From assembly GCF_001426685.1 (NCBI RefSeq), contig NZ_LMFB01000012.1, forward strand, positions 116,655 through 180,654: a stretch of DNA of 64,000 nt, in the 5' to 3' direction. A program made the position numbers and the translations under genes. Within the stretch, counting starts at the first letter, position 1. Each line of letters starts with the position of its first letter. The stretch comes from Rhizobium sp. Root483D2. GTDB taxonomy: Bacteria > Pseudomonadota > Alphaproteobacteria > Rhizobiales > Rhizobiaceae. Below, one piece after another: positions 1 through 8,485 of the stretch. The notes beneath the pieces were generated by a model, which did no database searches, had not been told where the DNA came from, and saw only the letters and a list, made by a program, of their open reading frames with translations.

Positions 1-128
1 ATTTTTCCGAAATGCATCCGCAGGTCGCCCTGGCGGGTAAAATGGCTATGTTGACACTCAAACAACGGCCTAGGATGGAATTGGTACGGGGAGACCGGGT
101 AACGGGTCCCCGGGACAGTGGGAGTAGT

Positions 129-680
129 ATGCAGGAGCATCAGGAAAGACTGGCGGATGCGCTGGCCGGTTGCGCGAAGGGCGACCGCAATGCGCTGCGC
201 ACGATCTTCGAACTCGAAGGTGCCCGGCTCGTGGCCGTTGCCCAGCGCATCCTGCGCCGCCGCGAGCTGGCCGAAGATGTCGTGCAGGAAGCCTTCATCC
301 AGATCTGGACCAAGGCCGGACAATATGCGCCGGATCGCGGATCGGCGCGGGGCTGGATCTATGCCATCGCCCGCAACCGCGCGCTCAATCTGGTGCGCGA
401 CGGCAAACGGCTGGAATTCACCGAGCCGGACAATCTGGCCGACCTGCACGATGCCGAGCATATGGATCACGCAGCCAATGTCTGGGCCGATCTCGATCGC
501 CAGAACCGGCTGCGCGAATGCCTGTCGCGGCTCGACGAGACCAAGCGCCGGAGCATCCTGATGGTCTATATGTCGGGCTATACCCATGGCGAGATCGCCG
601 GCCGGCTGAAAGTGCCGCTCGGCACCGCCAAGGCCTGGGTTCGCCGCGGGTTGGCCTCGCTTCGGGAGTGCATGGCATGA
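129..680 (+). CDS. ECF-type RNA polymerase sigma factor
   Basis: Extracytoplasmic-function sigma-70 family protein, about 183 aa, that would direct RNA polymerase to a small stress or envelope regulon. Region 2 is visible in the N-terminal half, with ELAEDVVQEAFIQIW followed by GSARGWIYAIARNRALN. Region 4 is at the C-terminus, with GYTHGEIAGRLKVPLGTAKAW as a helix-turn-helix. The reading frame is open further upstream, but the ATG at 129 has a GGGAG site just before it and gives the usual ECF length. The stop codon overlaps the start of the downstream anti-sigma gene in an ATGA arrangement, so the two are translationally coupled. The signal it answers to cannot be read from the sequence. Confidence 0.9.
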   Translation: MQEHQERLADALAGCAKGDRNALRTIFELEGARLVAVAQRILRRRELAEDVVQEAFIQIWTKAGQYAPDRGSARGWIYAIARNRALNLVRDGKRLEFTEPDNLADLHDAEHMDHAANVWADLDRQNRLRECLSRLDETKRRSILMVYMSGYTHGEIAGRLKVPLGTAKAWVRRGLASLRECMA

Positions 681-1387
681 GCGCGGACAGGCAGGATATC
701 GATGAAGTGGCCGACGAATACGTGCTGGGTCTTCTGGACGCAGGCGATCATGCCCATGTCGAATCCCAGATCGAAATCGACGCTGCGCTGCGCGCTGCCG
801 TCGCCGCAAGCCGTGACCGTTTTCTGGCGCTCGATCTCCTGGCAAAGCCGGTTTCCGAGCCGGAGGGCCTGTGGGGCCGTATCGCCGCAACGCTCGATAA
901 CCCCGCGAGCGATGTCGCTGCGGGTCTCGCCCCACCGGCGCCGGCAAACGACAATAGCAACTCAGTATGGCGCCGCACGGCCTTTGGCGGTCTCGCGGCA
1001 TCGTTGCTTCTGGCGGTGGGTCTTGGCTGGAGCCTGATGTCGCAACCGGAGCCGCGCGTGGTTGCCGTGCTTTTGGATAATGCAGGAGAACCGCAGGCCA
1101 TTGTCGAGGATTTCGGCAATGCATCGGCAAGGGTGACGCCGCTTGTCGATTTAACCGTGCCTGATGGCCGCACCATGCAGGTCTGGACGCTGCCATCGAA
1201 AGAACTGGGTCCGGTATCGCTGGGGCTTTTGCCGCGCTCGCAGGAAGCCGTGCTGGATGGACCCGTGCTGCCACAGCCGCAGGAAGCGCAGCTCTACGAA
1301 ATCACCATCGAACAGGCGGGCGGCTCGCCGACGGGGCGGCCGACAGGGCCTATTCTGGTCAAGGGTTTTGCGAAAATGCCGCGCTGA
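677..1387 (+). CDS. Anti-sigma factor, RskA-like, single-pass membrane protein
   Basis: Cognate anti-sigma factor of the ECF sigma gene it overlaps by 4 bases, 236 aa. The N-terminal cytoplasmic part (VADEYVLGLLDAGDHAHVE) has the compact helical zinc-less anti-sigma look of the RskA family. A hydrophobic stretch around residues 107-125 (GGLAASLLLAVGLGWSLM) is the only membrane span. The rest is periplasmic and matches the RskA C-terminal domain (GRTMQVWTLPSKE, PTGPILVKG). It presumably holds the sigma factor at the membrane until a periplasmic signal inactivates it. Family assignment is firm; the signal is unknown. Confidence 0.87.
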   Translation: MSADRQDIDEVADEYVLGLLDAGDHAHVESQIEIDAALRAAVAASRDRFLALDLLAKPVSEPEGLWGRIAATLDNPASDVAAGLAPPAPANDNSNSVWRRTAFGGLAASLLLAVGLGWSLMSQPEPRVVAVLLDNAGEPQAIVEDFGNASARVTPLVDLTVPDGRTMQVWTLPSKELGPVSLGLLPRSQEAVLDGPVLPQPQEAQLYEITIEQAGGSPTGRPTGPILVKGFAKMPR

Positions 1388-1402
1388 GCAGCCTGAAGGC
1401 AG

Positions 1403-1431
1403 GCGGGCGCTCTAATCGTAGAAGCGCCCGC
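1403..1431. terminator. Hairpin between convergent genes
   Basis: A perfect 9-bp inverted repeat (GCGGGCGCT at 1403-1411, AGCGCCCGC at 1423-1431) with an 11-base loop lies between the anti-sigma gene and the convergent secreted-protein gene. Only a weak T-rich run follows on either strand, so a bidirectional terminator is likely but unproven. Confidence 0.6.
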
Positions 1432-1443
1432 GTTTGGGATCCG

Positions 1444-1821
1444 CTATTCGCTCAGATCAATCTCTTCCGTGTTGCCGCCCGTGCAGGTGTAGCAGCAATC
1501 GGTGCAGGTTTCGGCATTGTCCGGCCCCGTGCCCCAATAGGTTTCCTTGTCGCCGGAAATCCAGGCGCCGTAGCAGATCTTTTCGCCCTGGTCGCAGGAG
1601 AGCGGGATCTGCTTGGTTTCGCCGTCATCGAGCAGGTAAACCTGGTTGTTGCCCGGCCAGACATGGTCGCGGTCCTGGCTGTAAAGCTCGACTTCGACGG
1701 CATTCGGATGGCTGTTCTTCATCTCGAACGTGACGTCGGCAGCGGTACCGGCGGAAATGCTGCCTAAAAGCATGGCAATGGATAGCGCGGCCAGACCCGC
1801 GCGCTGAAGAATGGTTTTCAT
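1444..1821 (-). CDS. Secreted cysteine-rich protein of unknown function
   Basis: A 125-aa protein with a clear Sec signal peptide (residues 1-27, MKTILQRAGLAALSIAMLLG, cleavage near SAGTAA). The mature part carries six cysteines, four clustered near the C-terminus (ETCTDCCYTC), suggesting disulfides or a metal site in the periplasm. An AAGGGGA ribosome site precedes the ATG. It converges on the ECF sigma/anti-sigma pair. I do not recognise a family; similar short exported proteins occur in rhizobia. Confidence 0.75.
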   Translation of the reverse strand: MKTILQRAGLAALSIAMLLGSISAGTAADVTFEMKNSHPNAVEVELYSQDRDHVWPGNNQVYLLDDGETKQIPLSCDQGEKICYGAWISGDKETYWGTGPDNAETCTDCCYTCTGGNTEEIDLSE

Positions 1822-1980
1822 GGGTTCCCCTTAAGAATATCTGCCTTGCGGCTCAAATCAGCTAACACGAAGATAAGGGGTGCGGAATGGGCGGACCGGC
1901 CGGAAAAGCTAGGTTTTTTCAGCGCGGTATCGCCATTTTTGGTGACAAGGATAGGTGGAGCCTCCTGTGTTTTTAACACG

Positions 1981-2511
1981 TCAATCCGCCGCCAGTGATT
2001 TGTAGAAGAATGTCGAGCCGCAATAGCTGCCATCCGGCATCAGGGCATATTGCGGAATGACGCCGACGCGCTGCCAGCCGAACCGCTCGTAAATGCTTTC
2101 CGCCGGGCTTCCGGTTGCCGTATCGAGCACCAGAACATGCCGTCCATGCCGGATGGCCGCCTGTTCCGCAGCGTCCATCAAAAGGCGTGAAAGCCCGAGA
2201 CCACGGGCCTTGCGATGGACAAGCAATTTCTTCAGATCGGCGCGATGCGGCTGGTTCGGCATCATGCCGATACCAAGCTGGACCGTGCCGAGGATATCGC
2301 CGTCCCTCTCGGCGGCAATAAGCACCGTGTTGCCTTCATTGACCGCCTGGGCGACCCCTTGCCAATAGGGGCTCGCATCCTTCGGCGTATAGGGCGACAT
2401 GAACCCGACGGAGGCGCCGCCCTCGACGCAATCGGACAGAATTTCGGCAAGTGCCGGCAGGGCGGCCGTGGTTTCAGAAGGGGTCAGCGTGCGGATCGTG
2501 ATTTCGGACAT
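1981..2511 (-). CDS. GNAT family N-acetyltransferase
   Basis: An acetyl-CoA-dependent N-acetyltransferase, 176 aa. Motif A of the GNAT fold is seen as KKLLVHRKARGLGLSRLLMD, the acetyl-CoA pyrophosphate-binding loop, followed by VLDTATGSPAESIYERFGW, the typical motif B. The ATG at 2511 (MSEITIRTL) is chosen because it lies 5 bases after the stop of the upstream XRE-cupin gene on the same strand; the frame stays open further upstream, but only into that gene. The pair looks like a two-gene operon, so the acetyltransferase may be controlled by, or share a substrate with, that regulator. The substrate is not predictable. Confidence 0.85.
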   Translation of the reverse strand: MSEITIRTLTPSETTAALPALAEILSDCVEGGASVGFMSPYTPKDASPYWQGVAQAVNEGNTVLIAAERDGDILGTVQLGIGMMPNQPHRADLKKLLVHRKARGLGLSRLLMDAAEQAAIRHGRHVLVLDTATGSPAESIYERFGWQRVGVIPQYALMPDGSYCGSTFFYKSLAAD

Positions 2512-2516
2512 CGGGA

Positions 2517-3086
2517 TTAGACTTTGCTGCGGTTGAGAATGATGGCGTAGCGTGCGGGTGCACGATAAGGATTGTGAAAGATGTGGGCTTCGCAAAGCCG
2601 CATGAACAGGCAATCGCCGGCCTCCAGCACATGTGTCTCTGTTCCGGCCGTCATGGTCAGCCGGCCCTCGAACAGCCAGAGATGTTGCGTCATTGCTGCG
2701 TCGAACTGCTGCTGCTCGAAAACGACGCGCGCGCCCGGCGGAAACTCGACCTCGACGATATCCACCGGTGAGCCGGTACCGTCGGGTGAAACCGCGCGGC
2801 GCAGATAGCCGGTTTCCGGATCGCGCCAGACGCGCTGATCGTCTCGGCGCAGAAGCGGATCGCCAGCCTTTTCGCCATCGGCAAAAAACCGCGACAATGT
2901 CGTACCGAGGGCACTGCAGAGCCGGGCAAGAAGCTGTGCGGTCGGGCTGGCCTCCCCACGCTCGATGCGGGAGATCATGGCGCGGCTGACACCGGCGCGG
3001 GCCGAGAGATCATCAAGCGTCATCGCCTGTTCCAAGCGCAGGCGCTTGAGGCGTTCGGCAATATCGTCTTCGAATGCATTTTCCAT
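2517..3086 (-). CDS. XRE-family regulator with C-terminal cupin sensor domain
   Basis: A 189-aa transcription factor. Residues 10-67 form an HTH_3/XRE DNA-binding domain (LEQAMTLDDLSARAGVSRAM, SRIERGEASPTAQLLARLC). Residues about 105-185 form a cupin beta-barrel (EVEFPPGARVVFE, LEAGDCLFMRL) that in this family usually binds a small ligand. It is first in a two-gene operon with the GNAT acetyltransferase. A repeated AT-rich motif overlaps its start, which suggests autoregulation. Ligand and targets are unknown. Confidence 0.88.
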   Translation of the reverse strand: MENAFEDDIAERLKRLRLEQAMTLDDLSARAGVSRAMISRIERGEASPTAQLLARLCSALGTTLSRFFADGEKAGDPLLRRDDQRVWRDPETGYLRRAVSPDGTGSPVDIVEVEFPPGARVVFEQQQFDAAMTQHLWLFEGRLTMTAGTETHVLEAGDCLFMRLCEAHIFHNPYRAPARYAIILNRSKV

Positions 3087-3102
3087 TATAAGAGAATTAT
3101 AA
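3085..3102. promoter_or_regulatory. Direct repeat at the start of the XRE-cupin gene
   Basis: ATTATAA occurs twice (3085-3091 and 3096-3102), separated by 4 bases, immediately 5' of and overlapping the XRE-cupin start. Each contains the self-complementary TTATAA. On the minus strand it also supplies a TATAAT that could be a -10 box. It is a candidate autoregulatory operator; this is inference from position and symmetry. Confidence 0.35.
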
Positions 3103-3297
3103 TTTCATATAGTGGAGTCAACGAAAATGTGGAGCCGATGCAATAAATCCGTTGCATGCCGCTGCGGCGACAGCGCAGGACGCGGTATCCATCTATCCTG
3201 CGGTTCTAGGGTGGTAGCGGACGAAACGGCCTTGCGCTCAATATGTTAGAGCATTGTTTCACAAGCCGGGCGGCTTTGGTGATCTTGAGGGGCGGAG

Positions 3298-4578
3298 ATG
3301 GCGGTGAGTAACGATATGCGGTCGGAAGAGCCGCGCGCATCCGTGCTGTCGATCGCCAGCATCGTCGCCTCCATGGCCTGCGTCGGGATCGGCAATGGCA
3401 TGATGTTCGCCTATGTGCCTTTTCTTCTGGCGAAAGGCGACAGCCCGCCCTGGGTTGCCGGTGCGGCAGTCACCGCGCTCGCCTTCGGCGGTCTCGCCGG
3501 CTGTGTCGTTGCCGGCCCGGTGATCCGCAGGGTCGGGCATGCGCGGGCGTTTTCCTGCTCGATGGCGCTGGTGCTGCTCTCGGCCTTCCTGATCGCGCTC
3601 GGCTTTCATCCGCTGCTCTGGGTGTTTGCGCGCGGCGTCTATGGTGCGGCGGGCAATATCAATTTCATCATCTCGCTGAGCTGGCTCAACCATGCCAGTG
3701 CCAACAGCTGGCGCGGCAAGGCCATGTCGGTGTTCTACATGGTCTATGTCATCGCCATCGGTCTTGGCGCCTGGCTGTTCGGCCAGATCCCGGCAGACGG
3801 CAATCTGGCGCCGCTGCTGACGATTTTCTTCACCACCATGGCGATCCTGCCCATCGGCCTGACGCGCCTGCCCAATCCGCCGCCGCCAGCCAAGGTCAGC
3901 GTCGATGTGCCGATGGTCTGGCGCAATTCGCCCGTGGCCTTCGTCGGCGTTCTCGCCGCCGGTGGTCTCTCCATGGCCGTGCAGGGCTTCACGCCGATCT
4001 ATGCCGCCGCCAATGCGGCGAGCCAGGGCGATGTCGCCCTTCTGATGCTGGTCATGCAGTTCGGCCTGATCTTCATCCAGTATCCGATGGGCGTGCTATC
4101 GGACCGGATCGACCGGCGCATCGTGCTGATCCTCGTCTGTGTGCTGATTGCCGCTGCCGCCGTCGTGGCATTGTCGGTGTCGTTCGCCAATCTGATCCTG
4201 CTGATGCTGGTCTTTGCCGTTTTCGCCGGTGCCGTTGAAACCGTCTATTCGATCGCCAATGCCCATGCCAATGATCGCACCGCGCCCGCCGATTTCGTCC
4301 CGCTCGCCTCGACGCTCCTGATGTGCTGGTCGATCGCCGCCACGATCATTCCGCTGTCGATCACGCTGCTGACGCCGGTCTTCGGTCCGAAGACCTTCAT
4401 CTATGCCGCCATGGGCACGGCGCTCGCCTATGCGGCCTTCGTCGCCATGCGGCTGAAATTCCGCGAAACGGTGCCGCCGCATCTGCGGGAGAATTTCGAG
4501 ATGAAGAGCGCGCAGATGCCGAATGCCGGTGCGATGGTCGAGGGCGATCCGGTTGCGGGCGATATCCGGCAATTATAG
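3298..4578 (+). CDS. MFS transporter, 12 predicted membrane spans
   Basis: Major facilitator superfamily permease of 426 aa located in the inner membrane. The first half shows PFLLAKGDSPPWVAGAAVTA and GPVIRRVGHAR, the second half the matching loop MGVLSDRIDRRIVLI, the usual two-fold repeat of six spans. The pattern (YCAD/YfkF-like, with GDVALLMLVMQFGLIFIQYP) is typical of small MFS proteins of unknown substrate. A GAGGGGCGGAG ribosome site precedes the ATG. It stands alone ahead of lepA. Confidence 0.85.
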   Translation: MAVSNDMRSEEPRASVLSIASIVASMACVGIGNGMMFAYVPFLLAKGDSPPWVAGAAVTALAFGGLAGCVVAGPVIRRVGHARAFSCSMALVLLSAFLIALGFHPLLWVFARGVYGAAGNINFIISLSWLNHASANSWRGKAMSVFYMVYVIAIGLGAWLFGQIPADGNLAPLLTIFFTTMAILPIGLTRLPNPPPPAKVSVDVPMVWRNSPVAFVGVLAAGGLSMAVQGFTPIYAAANAASQGDVALLMLVMQFGLIFIQYPMGVLSDRIDRRIVLILVCVLIAAAAVVALSVSFANLILLMLVFAVFAGAVETVYSIANAHANDRTAPADFVPLASTLLMCWSIAATIIPLSITLLTPVFGPKTFIYAAMGTALAYAAFVAMRLKFRETVPPHLRENFEMKSAQMPNAGAMVEGDPVAGDIRQL

Positions 4579-4636
4579 TGAACAAAGCCTGCATTTCCCG
4601 CTTTGCGGCGGTTGATACCGCTGCTATATGCGGCCC

Positions 4637-6463
4637 ATGAGCACAACACCTTCAAAGACGCCCCTGTCGCATATCCGCAATTTCTCGATCGTGGCCCATA
4701 TCGACCACGGCAAGTCGACGCTGGCTGACCGGTTGATCCAGTCAACCGGTGGCCTTGCCGCGCGCGAGATGTCGGAACAGGTTCTCGATAATATGGATAT
4801 CGAGAAGGAGCGCGGCATCACCATCAAGGCGCAGACCGTGCGCCTGCATTACGTCGCCAACAATGGCGAGACCTATGTTCTCAACCTGATCGACACCCCC
4901 GGCCATGTCGACTTCGCCTATGAAGTCTCGCGCTCGCTGTCGGCCTGCGAAGGCTCGCTTCTGGTGGTGGACGCGTCGCAGGGCGTCGAAGCCCAGACGC
5001 TGGCCAACGTCTACCAGGCGATCGACAACAACCACGAGATCGTCACGGTCCTCAACAAGATCGACCTGCCGGCCGCAGAACCAGACCGCATCCGCGAACA
5101 GATCGAGGAAGTCATCGGCATCGACGCATCGCAGGCCGTGCTGATCTCGGCCAAGACCGGCCTTGGCATTCCCGATGTGCTCGAAGCGATCGTGCATCAG
5201 CTGCCTGCGCCAAAAAGCGAAGAAGGCGAGAACGGCCCGCTCAAGGCGCTTCTGGTCGATAGCTGGTACGATGCCTATCTCGGCGTCATCGTTCTCGTGC
5301 GCGTGCTCGACGGCACGCTGAAGCGCGGCATGACGGTGCGCATGATGGGTGCGGACGCCAAATATCAGGTGGAGCGCGTCGGCGTCATCACGCCGAAGAT
5401 GGTCAATGTCGAGGCGCTCGGCCCCGGCGAGATCGGCTTCATCACGGCCTCGATCAAGGAAGTGGCCGATACCCGCGTCGGCGATACCATCACCGAGGAC
5501 AAGCGCCAGACGGCCAAGATGCTGCCCGGCTTCAAGCCGGCCCAGCCGGTGGTGTTCTGCGGCCTCTTCCCGGTCGATGCCGCCGATTTCGAGGACCTGC
5601 GCTCCGCCATGGGCAAGCTGCGCCTGAACGATGCCTCGTTCTCCTTCGAAATGGAATCCTCGGCGGCCTTGGGCTTCGGTTTCCGCTGCGGCTTCCTCGG
5701 CCTGCTGCATCTTGAAATCATCCAGGAACGCCTCGAGCGGGAGTTCGATCTCGACCTGATCGCGACCGCCCCGTCCGTCGTCTACAAGCTGTTTATGAAT
5801 GACGGTACCGAGCGCGAACTGCACAATCCGGCCGACATGCCGGATGTCGTCAAGGTGGCCGAAATCCACGAGCCGTGGATCCGCGCGACGATCCTGACGC
5901 CGGACGACTATCTCGGCGGCATCTTGAAGCTCTGCCAGGACCGGCGCGGCCTGCAGATCGAGCTGACCTATGTGGGCAAGCGCGCCATGCTGACCTACGA
6001 CTTGCCGCTCAACGAAGTCGTGTTCGATTTCTACGACCGGCTGAAGTCGATCTCCAAGGGCTATGCCTCGTTCGACTATCACCTGACCGACCACCGCGAA
6101 GGCCATCTGGTCAAGCTGTCGGTGCTGGTCAACGGCGAGCCCGTCGATGCCTTGTCGATGATGGTTCACCGCATGGCTGCCGAACGGCGCGGCCGAGACA
6201 TGTGTGAAAAGCTCAAGGACCTGATCCCCAAGCACATGTTCAAGATCCCGATCCAGGCGGCCATCGGCGGCAACGTCATTGCCCGCGAAACCATCTCGGC
6301 GCTGCGCAAGGACGTCACGGCGAAATGCTATGGCGGCGACGCCTCGCGCAAGCGCAAGCTGCTGGACAAGCAAAAGGCCGGCAAGAAGCGCATGCGCCAG
6401 TTCGGCAAGGTGGACATCCCCCAAGAAGCGTTCATCGCCGCGCTGAAGATGAGCGACGAGTAA
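4637..6463 (+). CDS. lepA: Elongation factor 4 (LepA), ribosome-associated GTPase
   Basis: Translation factor that acts on 70S ribosomes, back-translocating or rescuing stalled complexes, and helps 30S assembly. The protein is 608 aa, the normal family length. GTPase motifs are intact: AHIDHGKST (P-loop), DTPGHVDF (G3) and NKID (G4), followed by EF-G-like domains III and V and the LepA-specific C-terminal domain ([20 protein letters not shown]). A start three codons earlier at 4628 is possible; the ATG at 4637 ([16 protein letters not shown]) matches rhizobial homologs better. No strong ribosome site is seen before either. Confidence 0.97.
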   Translation: MSTTPSKTPLSHIRNFSIVAHIDHGKSTLADRLIQSTGGLAAREMSEQVLDNMDIEKERGITIKAQTVRLHYVANNGETYVLNLIDTPGHVDFAYEVSRSLSACEGSLLVVDASQGVEAQTLANVYQAIDNNHEIVTVLNKIDLPAAEPDRIREQIEEVIGIDASQAVLISAKTGLGIPDVLEAIVHQLPAPKSEEGENGPLKALLVDSWYDAYLGVIVLVRVLDGTLKRGMTVRMMGADAKYQVERVGVITPKMVNVEALGPGEIGFITASIKEVADTRVGDTITEDKRQTAKMLPGFKPAQPVVFCGLFPVDAADFEDLRSAMGKLRLNDASFSFEMESSAALGFGFRCGFLGLLHLEIIQERLEREFDLDLIATAPSVVYKLFMNDGTERELHNPADMPDVVKVAEIHEPWIRATILTPDDYLGGILKLCQDRRGLQIELTYVGKRAMLTYDLPLNEVVFDFYDRLKSISKGYASFDYHLTDHREGHLVKLSVLVNGEPVDALSMMVHRMAAERRGRDMCEKLKDLIPKHMFKIPIQAAIGGNVIARETISALRKDVTAKCYGGDASRKRKLLDKQKAGKKRMRQFGKVDIPQEAFIAALKMSDE

Positions 6464-6474
6464 CATCTTTTCTT

Positions 6475-6513
6475 CCATCGGACATGCGCATACAATAGGC
6501 GCATATCCGATGG
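6475..6513. promoter_or_regulatory. 15-bp inverted repeat, probable ccdAB operator
   Basis: Arms at 6475-6489 and 6499-6513 match in 14 of 15 positions, around a 9-base centre. The centre holds TACAAT (6491-6496), a plausible -10 box for the ccdAB promoter. Position just ahead of ccdA fits the known autoregulation of CcdA/CcdB. The same hairpin could also act as a terminator for lepA, but no T-run follows. Confidence 0.6.
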
Positions 6514-6521
6514 AGAAAACC

Positions 6522-6752
6522 ATGTCTCAACTTGCCCGAAAATCCGCCAATCTCTCCCTTGATAGCAATCTCGTCTCGCAGGCGCGTGACCTGAAGATCA
6601 ATATCTCGCGCGCGGCCGAAGATGGCATCAAGAGTGCCGTCAAGGCCGAGCAGGAGCGTTTGTGGCGGCTGGAAAATGCCGAGGCGATTGCGGCGTCCAA
6701 TAAATATGTCGAGGAACATGGCTTGCCCTTGGCGAAATATCGTCAATTCTGA
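6522..6752 (+). CDS. ccdA: CcdA-family antitoxin
   Basis: Type II antitoxin of 76 aa that would neutralise CcdB and repress its own promoter. The N-terminus (KSANLSLDSNLVSQARDLKI) is the ribbon-helix-helix DNA-binding part and the C-terminus (EEHGLPLAKYRQF) is the typical CcdA toxin-binding tail. The ATG at 6522 is preferred over an in-frame ATG at 6510, because GGAGA lies 5 bases before it and 6510 falls inside the palindromic operator. Its stop overlaps the ccdB start by one base. Confidence 0.9.
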   Translation: MSQLARKSANLSLDSNLVSQARDLKINISRAAEDGIKSAVKAEQERLWRLENAEAIAASNKYVEEHGLPLAKYRQF

Positions 6753-7051
6753 TGGCGAGATTTCATGCCTATCGCCTGAGGCAAGGCGACGCGCTGGTTC
6801 TGGCCGTACAGTCCGATCTTCTGTCGAGCCTCCAGACCTGTGCGGTGGTTCCGCTTCTTCCCAAGGGAGAGCTGTCACCCGTCATTGCGCGGCTCAATCC
6901 GCATTTCGACATCAATGGACGCTCTTATACGATGGCGACGCAGTTTATCGGCGTCGTTTCGATCGCCGAGCTTGGTGTCGATGTGGCCAATCTCACCATC
7001 CACGCGGATACCATAACCGCCGCCACGGATTTTCTGTTCCAGGGCTTCTGA
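6752..7051 (+). CDS. ccdB: CcdB-family toxin (DNA gyrase poison)
   Basis: Toxin partner of ccdA, 99 aa, the family length (F-plasmid CcdB is 101 aa). Recognisable features are the N-terminal MARFHAYR, the strand LVLAVQSDLLSSLQTCAVVP, PVIARLNPHFDINGRSYTM in the middle and a C-terminal helix ending FLFQGF. CcdB poisons the GyrA subunit of DNA gyrase. TGATG overlap with ccdA means coupled translation. The module looks complete and may be active; on a chromosome its role is uncertain. Confidence 0.88.
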   Translation: MARFHAYRLRQGDALVLAVQSDLLSSLQTCAVVPLLPKGELSPVIARLNPHFDINGRSYTMATQFIGVVSIAELGVDVANLTIHADTITAATDFLFQGF

Positions 7052-7089
7052 TGCCCGCCACCGGCGAAGCTGCAGGAGTTCCTGACCGT

Positions 7090-7120
7090 AAAGGGCGCCC
7101 GGAAATACCGGACGCCCTTT
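7090..7120. terminator. Bidirectional terminator between ccdB and fdhA
   Basis: A 13-bp inverted repeat with one mismatched position (AAAGGGCG-C-CCGG / CCGG-A-CGCCCTTT) around an AAATA loop, flanked by A and T runs on the two sides, sits between the two convergent genes and would stop transcription from both. Confidence 0.8.
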
Positions 7121-7130
7121 GTGTTGCCGT

Positions 7131-8321
7131 TCAAGCGACCTTGGCGAGATCGCCGTGCGGGTCGAGGACGAATTTTTGCGCGACGCCCTGATCGAAGCTT
7201 TCATAGCCCTGCGCGGCATCTTCCAGGGAAATGATTTTCGCATTGACGATTTCGGCGATGTTCAACCGGTCATGCAGGATCGCCTGCATGAGCTGGCGGT
7301 TATATTTCAAAACAGGCGTCTGGCCGGTATGGAAGGACAGCGCCTTTGCCCAGCCAAGCCCGAAGCGCATGGAAAGGCTGCCTTTTTTTGCAGCACTGTC
7401 GACGGCGCCCGGGTCTTCGGTGACATAAAGACCTGGGATACCGACGGAGCCGGCTGCCCGGGTGATTTCCATCATCTGGTTGAGAACCACCGCCGGCTGT
7501 TCGCCGCCTGAATGGCCGCGCGCTTCGAAGCCGACGGCGTCGATCGCGCTATCCACCTCGTCGCTGCCGGTCACGTCAGCGATCATGTCGCCCAGCCGGT
7601 CGCTGGCCGAAAGATCGATCGGCTCGAATCCAACCTTCTTGGCATGCGCGAGGCGCTCCTTGTTGAAGTCGCCGATCATCACGACGGCAGCGCCGAGAAT
7701 GCGCGCCGAGGCGGCGGCAGCCAGACCCACGGGACCGGCTCCCGCGACATAGACGACGGAGCCGACGCCGACGCCAGCCTTGACCGCGCCATGAAAACCG
7801 GTCGGCAGAATGTCCGACAGCATCGTCAGGTCCCGGATTTTCGCCATGGCCTTGTCACGGTCCGGGAATTTCAAGAGGTTGAAATCGGCATAGGGAACGG
7901 TGACATATTTGGCCTGTCCACCGATCCAGCCGCCCATGTCCACATAGCCATAGGCACCACCGGCGCGGGCCGGGTTGACGGTGAGGCAGACGCCCGTGTC
8001 CTGCGATTTGCAGCAGCGGCAACGGCCGCAGGCAACGTTGAACGGCACGGAAACGATATCGCCGATCTCAAGCATCTCGACATCGATGCCCTTCTCGATG
8101 ACCTCACCGGTGATTTCATGGCCGAGCACAAGGCCAGGCAAAGCGGTGGTGCGGCCGCGCACCATGTGCTGGTCGGAGCCGCAGATATTCGTCGAGATGA
8201 CTTTCAAAATGACGCCATGCTCGATGCGGCGCCCGTCCGGGGCTTCCAGCTTCGGATCGTCGATATCCCGCACCTCGACCTTGCCCGGCTTCAGATAGAC
8301 GACGCCGCTGTTCCTGCTCAT
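7131..8321 (-). CDS. fdhA: Glutathione-independent formaldehyde dehydrogenase
   Basis: Zinc-dependent medium-chain dehydrogenase of 396 aa, closely resembling Pseudomonas putida formaldehyde dehydrogenase (dismutating). It oxidises formaldehyde to formate with a tightly bound NAD. Catalytic zinc ligands are visible at Cys47 (NICGSDQH) and His68 (GLVLGHEITG). The structural zinc site is the four-cysteine cluster CGRCRCCKSQDTGVC. The Rossmann fold is seen at VYVAGAGPVGLAAAASARIL. The next gene upstream on the same strand encodes a GFA-fold protein from a family also linked to formaldehyde, which may be coincidence. Two palindromes lie upstream of the start. Confidence 0.93.
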   Translation of the reverse strand: MSRNSGVVYLKPGKVEVRDIDDPKLEAPDGRRIEHGVILKVISTNICGSDQHMVRGRTTALPGLVLGHEITGEVIEKGIDVEMLEIGDIVSVPFNVACGRCRCCKSQDTGVCLTVNPARAGGAYGYVDMGGWIGGQAKYVTVPYADFNLLKFPDRDKAMAKIRDLTMLSDILPTGFHGAVKAGVGVGSVVYVAGAGPVGLAAAASARILGAAVVMIGDFNKERLAHAKKVGFEPIDLSASDRLGDMIADVTGSDEVDSAIDAVGFEARGHSGGEQPAVVLNQMMEITRAAGSVGIPGLYVTEDPGAVDSAAKKGSLSMRFGLGWAKALSFHTGQTPVLKYNRQLMQAILHDRLNIAEIVNAKIISLEDAAQGYESFDQGVAQKFVLDPHGDLAKVA

Positions 8322-8400
8322 AGTATCTCCTCCGCTGAAAATGCAGACCCGGCCGGCTCCACCCGGCGCGGGTTCGCTTCAATGTAAGGCCAATTCTCGA

Positions 8401-8431
8401 CAGAACAGTTCTGATCGCGACGTCAAACGTC
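8401..8431. promoter_or_regulatory. Two adjacent palindromes upstream of fdhA
   Basis: CAGAACAGTTCTG (8401-8413; 6-bp arms, one central base) is followed by GACGTCAAACGTC (8419-8431; 5-bp arms, 3-base centre). Both lie 80-110 bases upstream of the fdhA start. They are candidate operators for a dimeric regulator; no regulator gene is adjacent. Confidence 0.35.
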
Positions 8432-8485
8432 CGCTTGGGAATTTTAGAAAAGGCTTGAACGGAAGGTGTTTTGGGATGCCTGATT

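Noticed and set aside
1818-2033. 71-codon minus-strand frame between the secreted protein and the GNAT gene
   Set aside because: Overlaps the GNAT 3' end and has no ribosome site or family feature.
4742-6523. A 593-codon open frame antisense to lepA
   Set aside because: It lies wholly across lepA, and its composition (His, Asp, Arg rich) is that of a mirror frame in GC-rich DNA.
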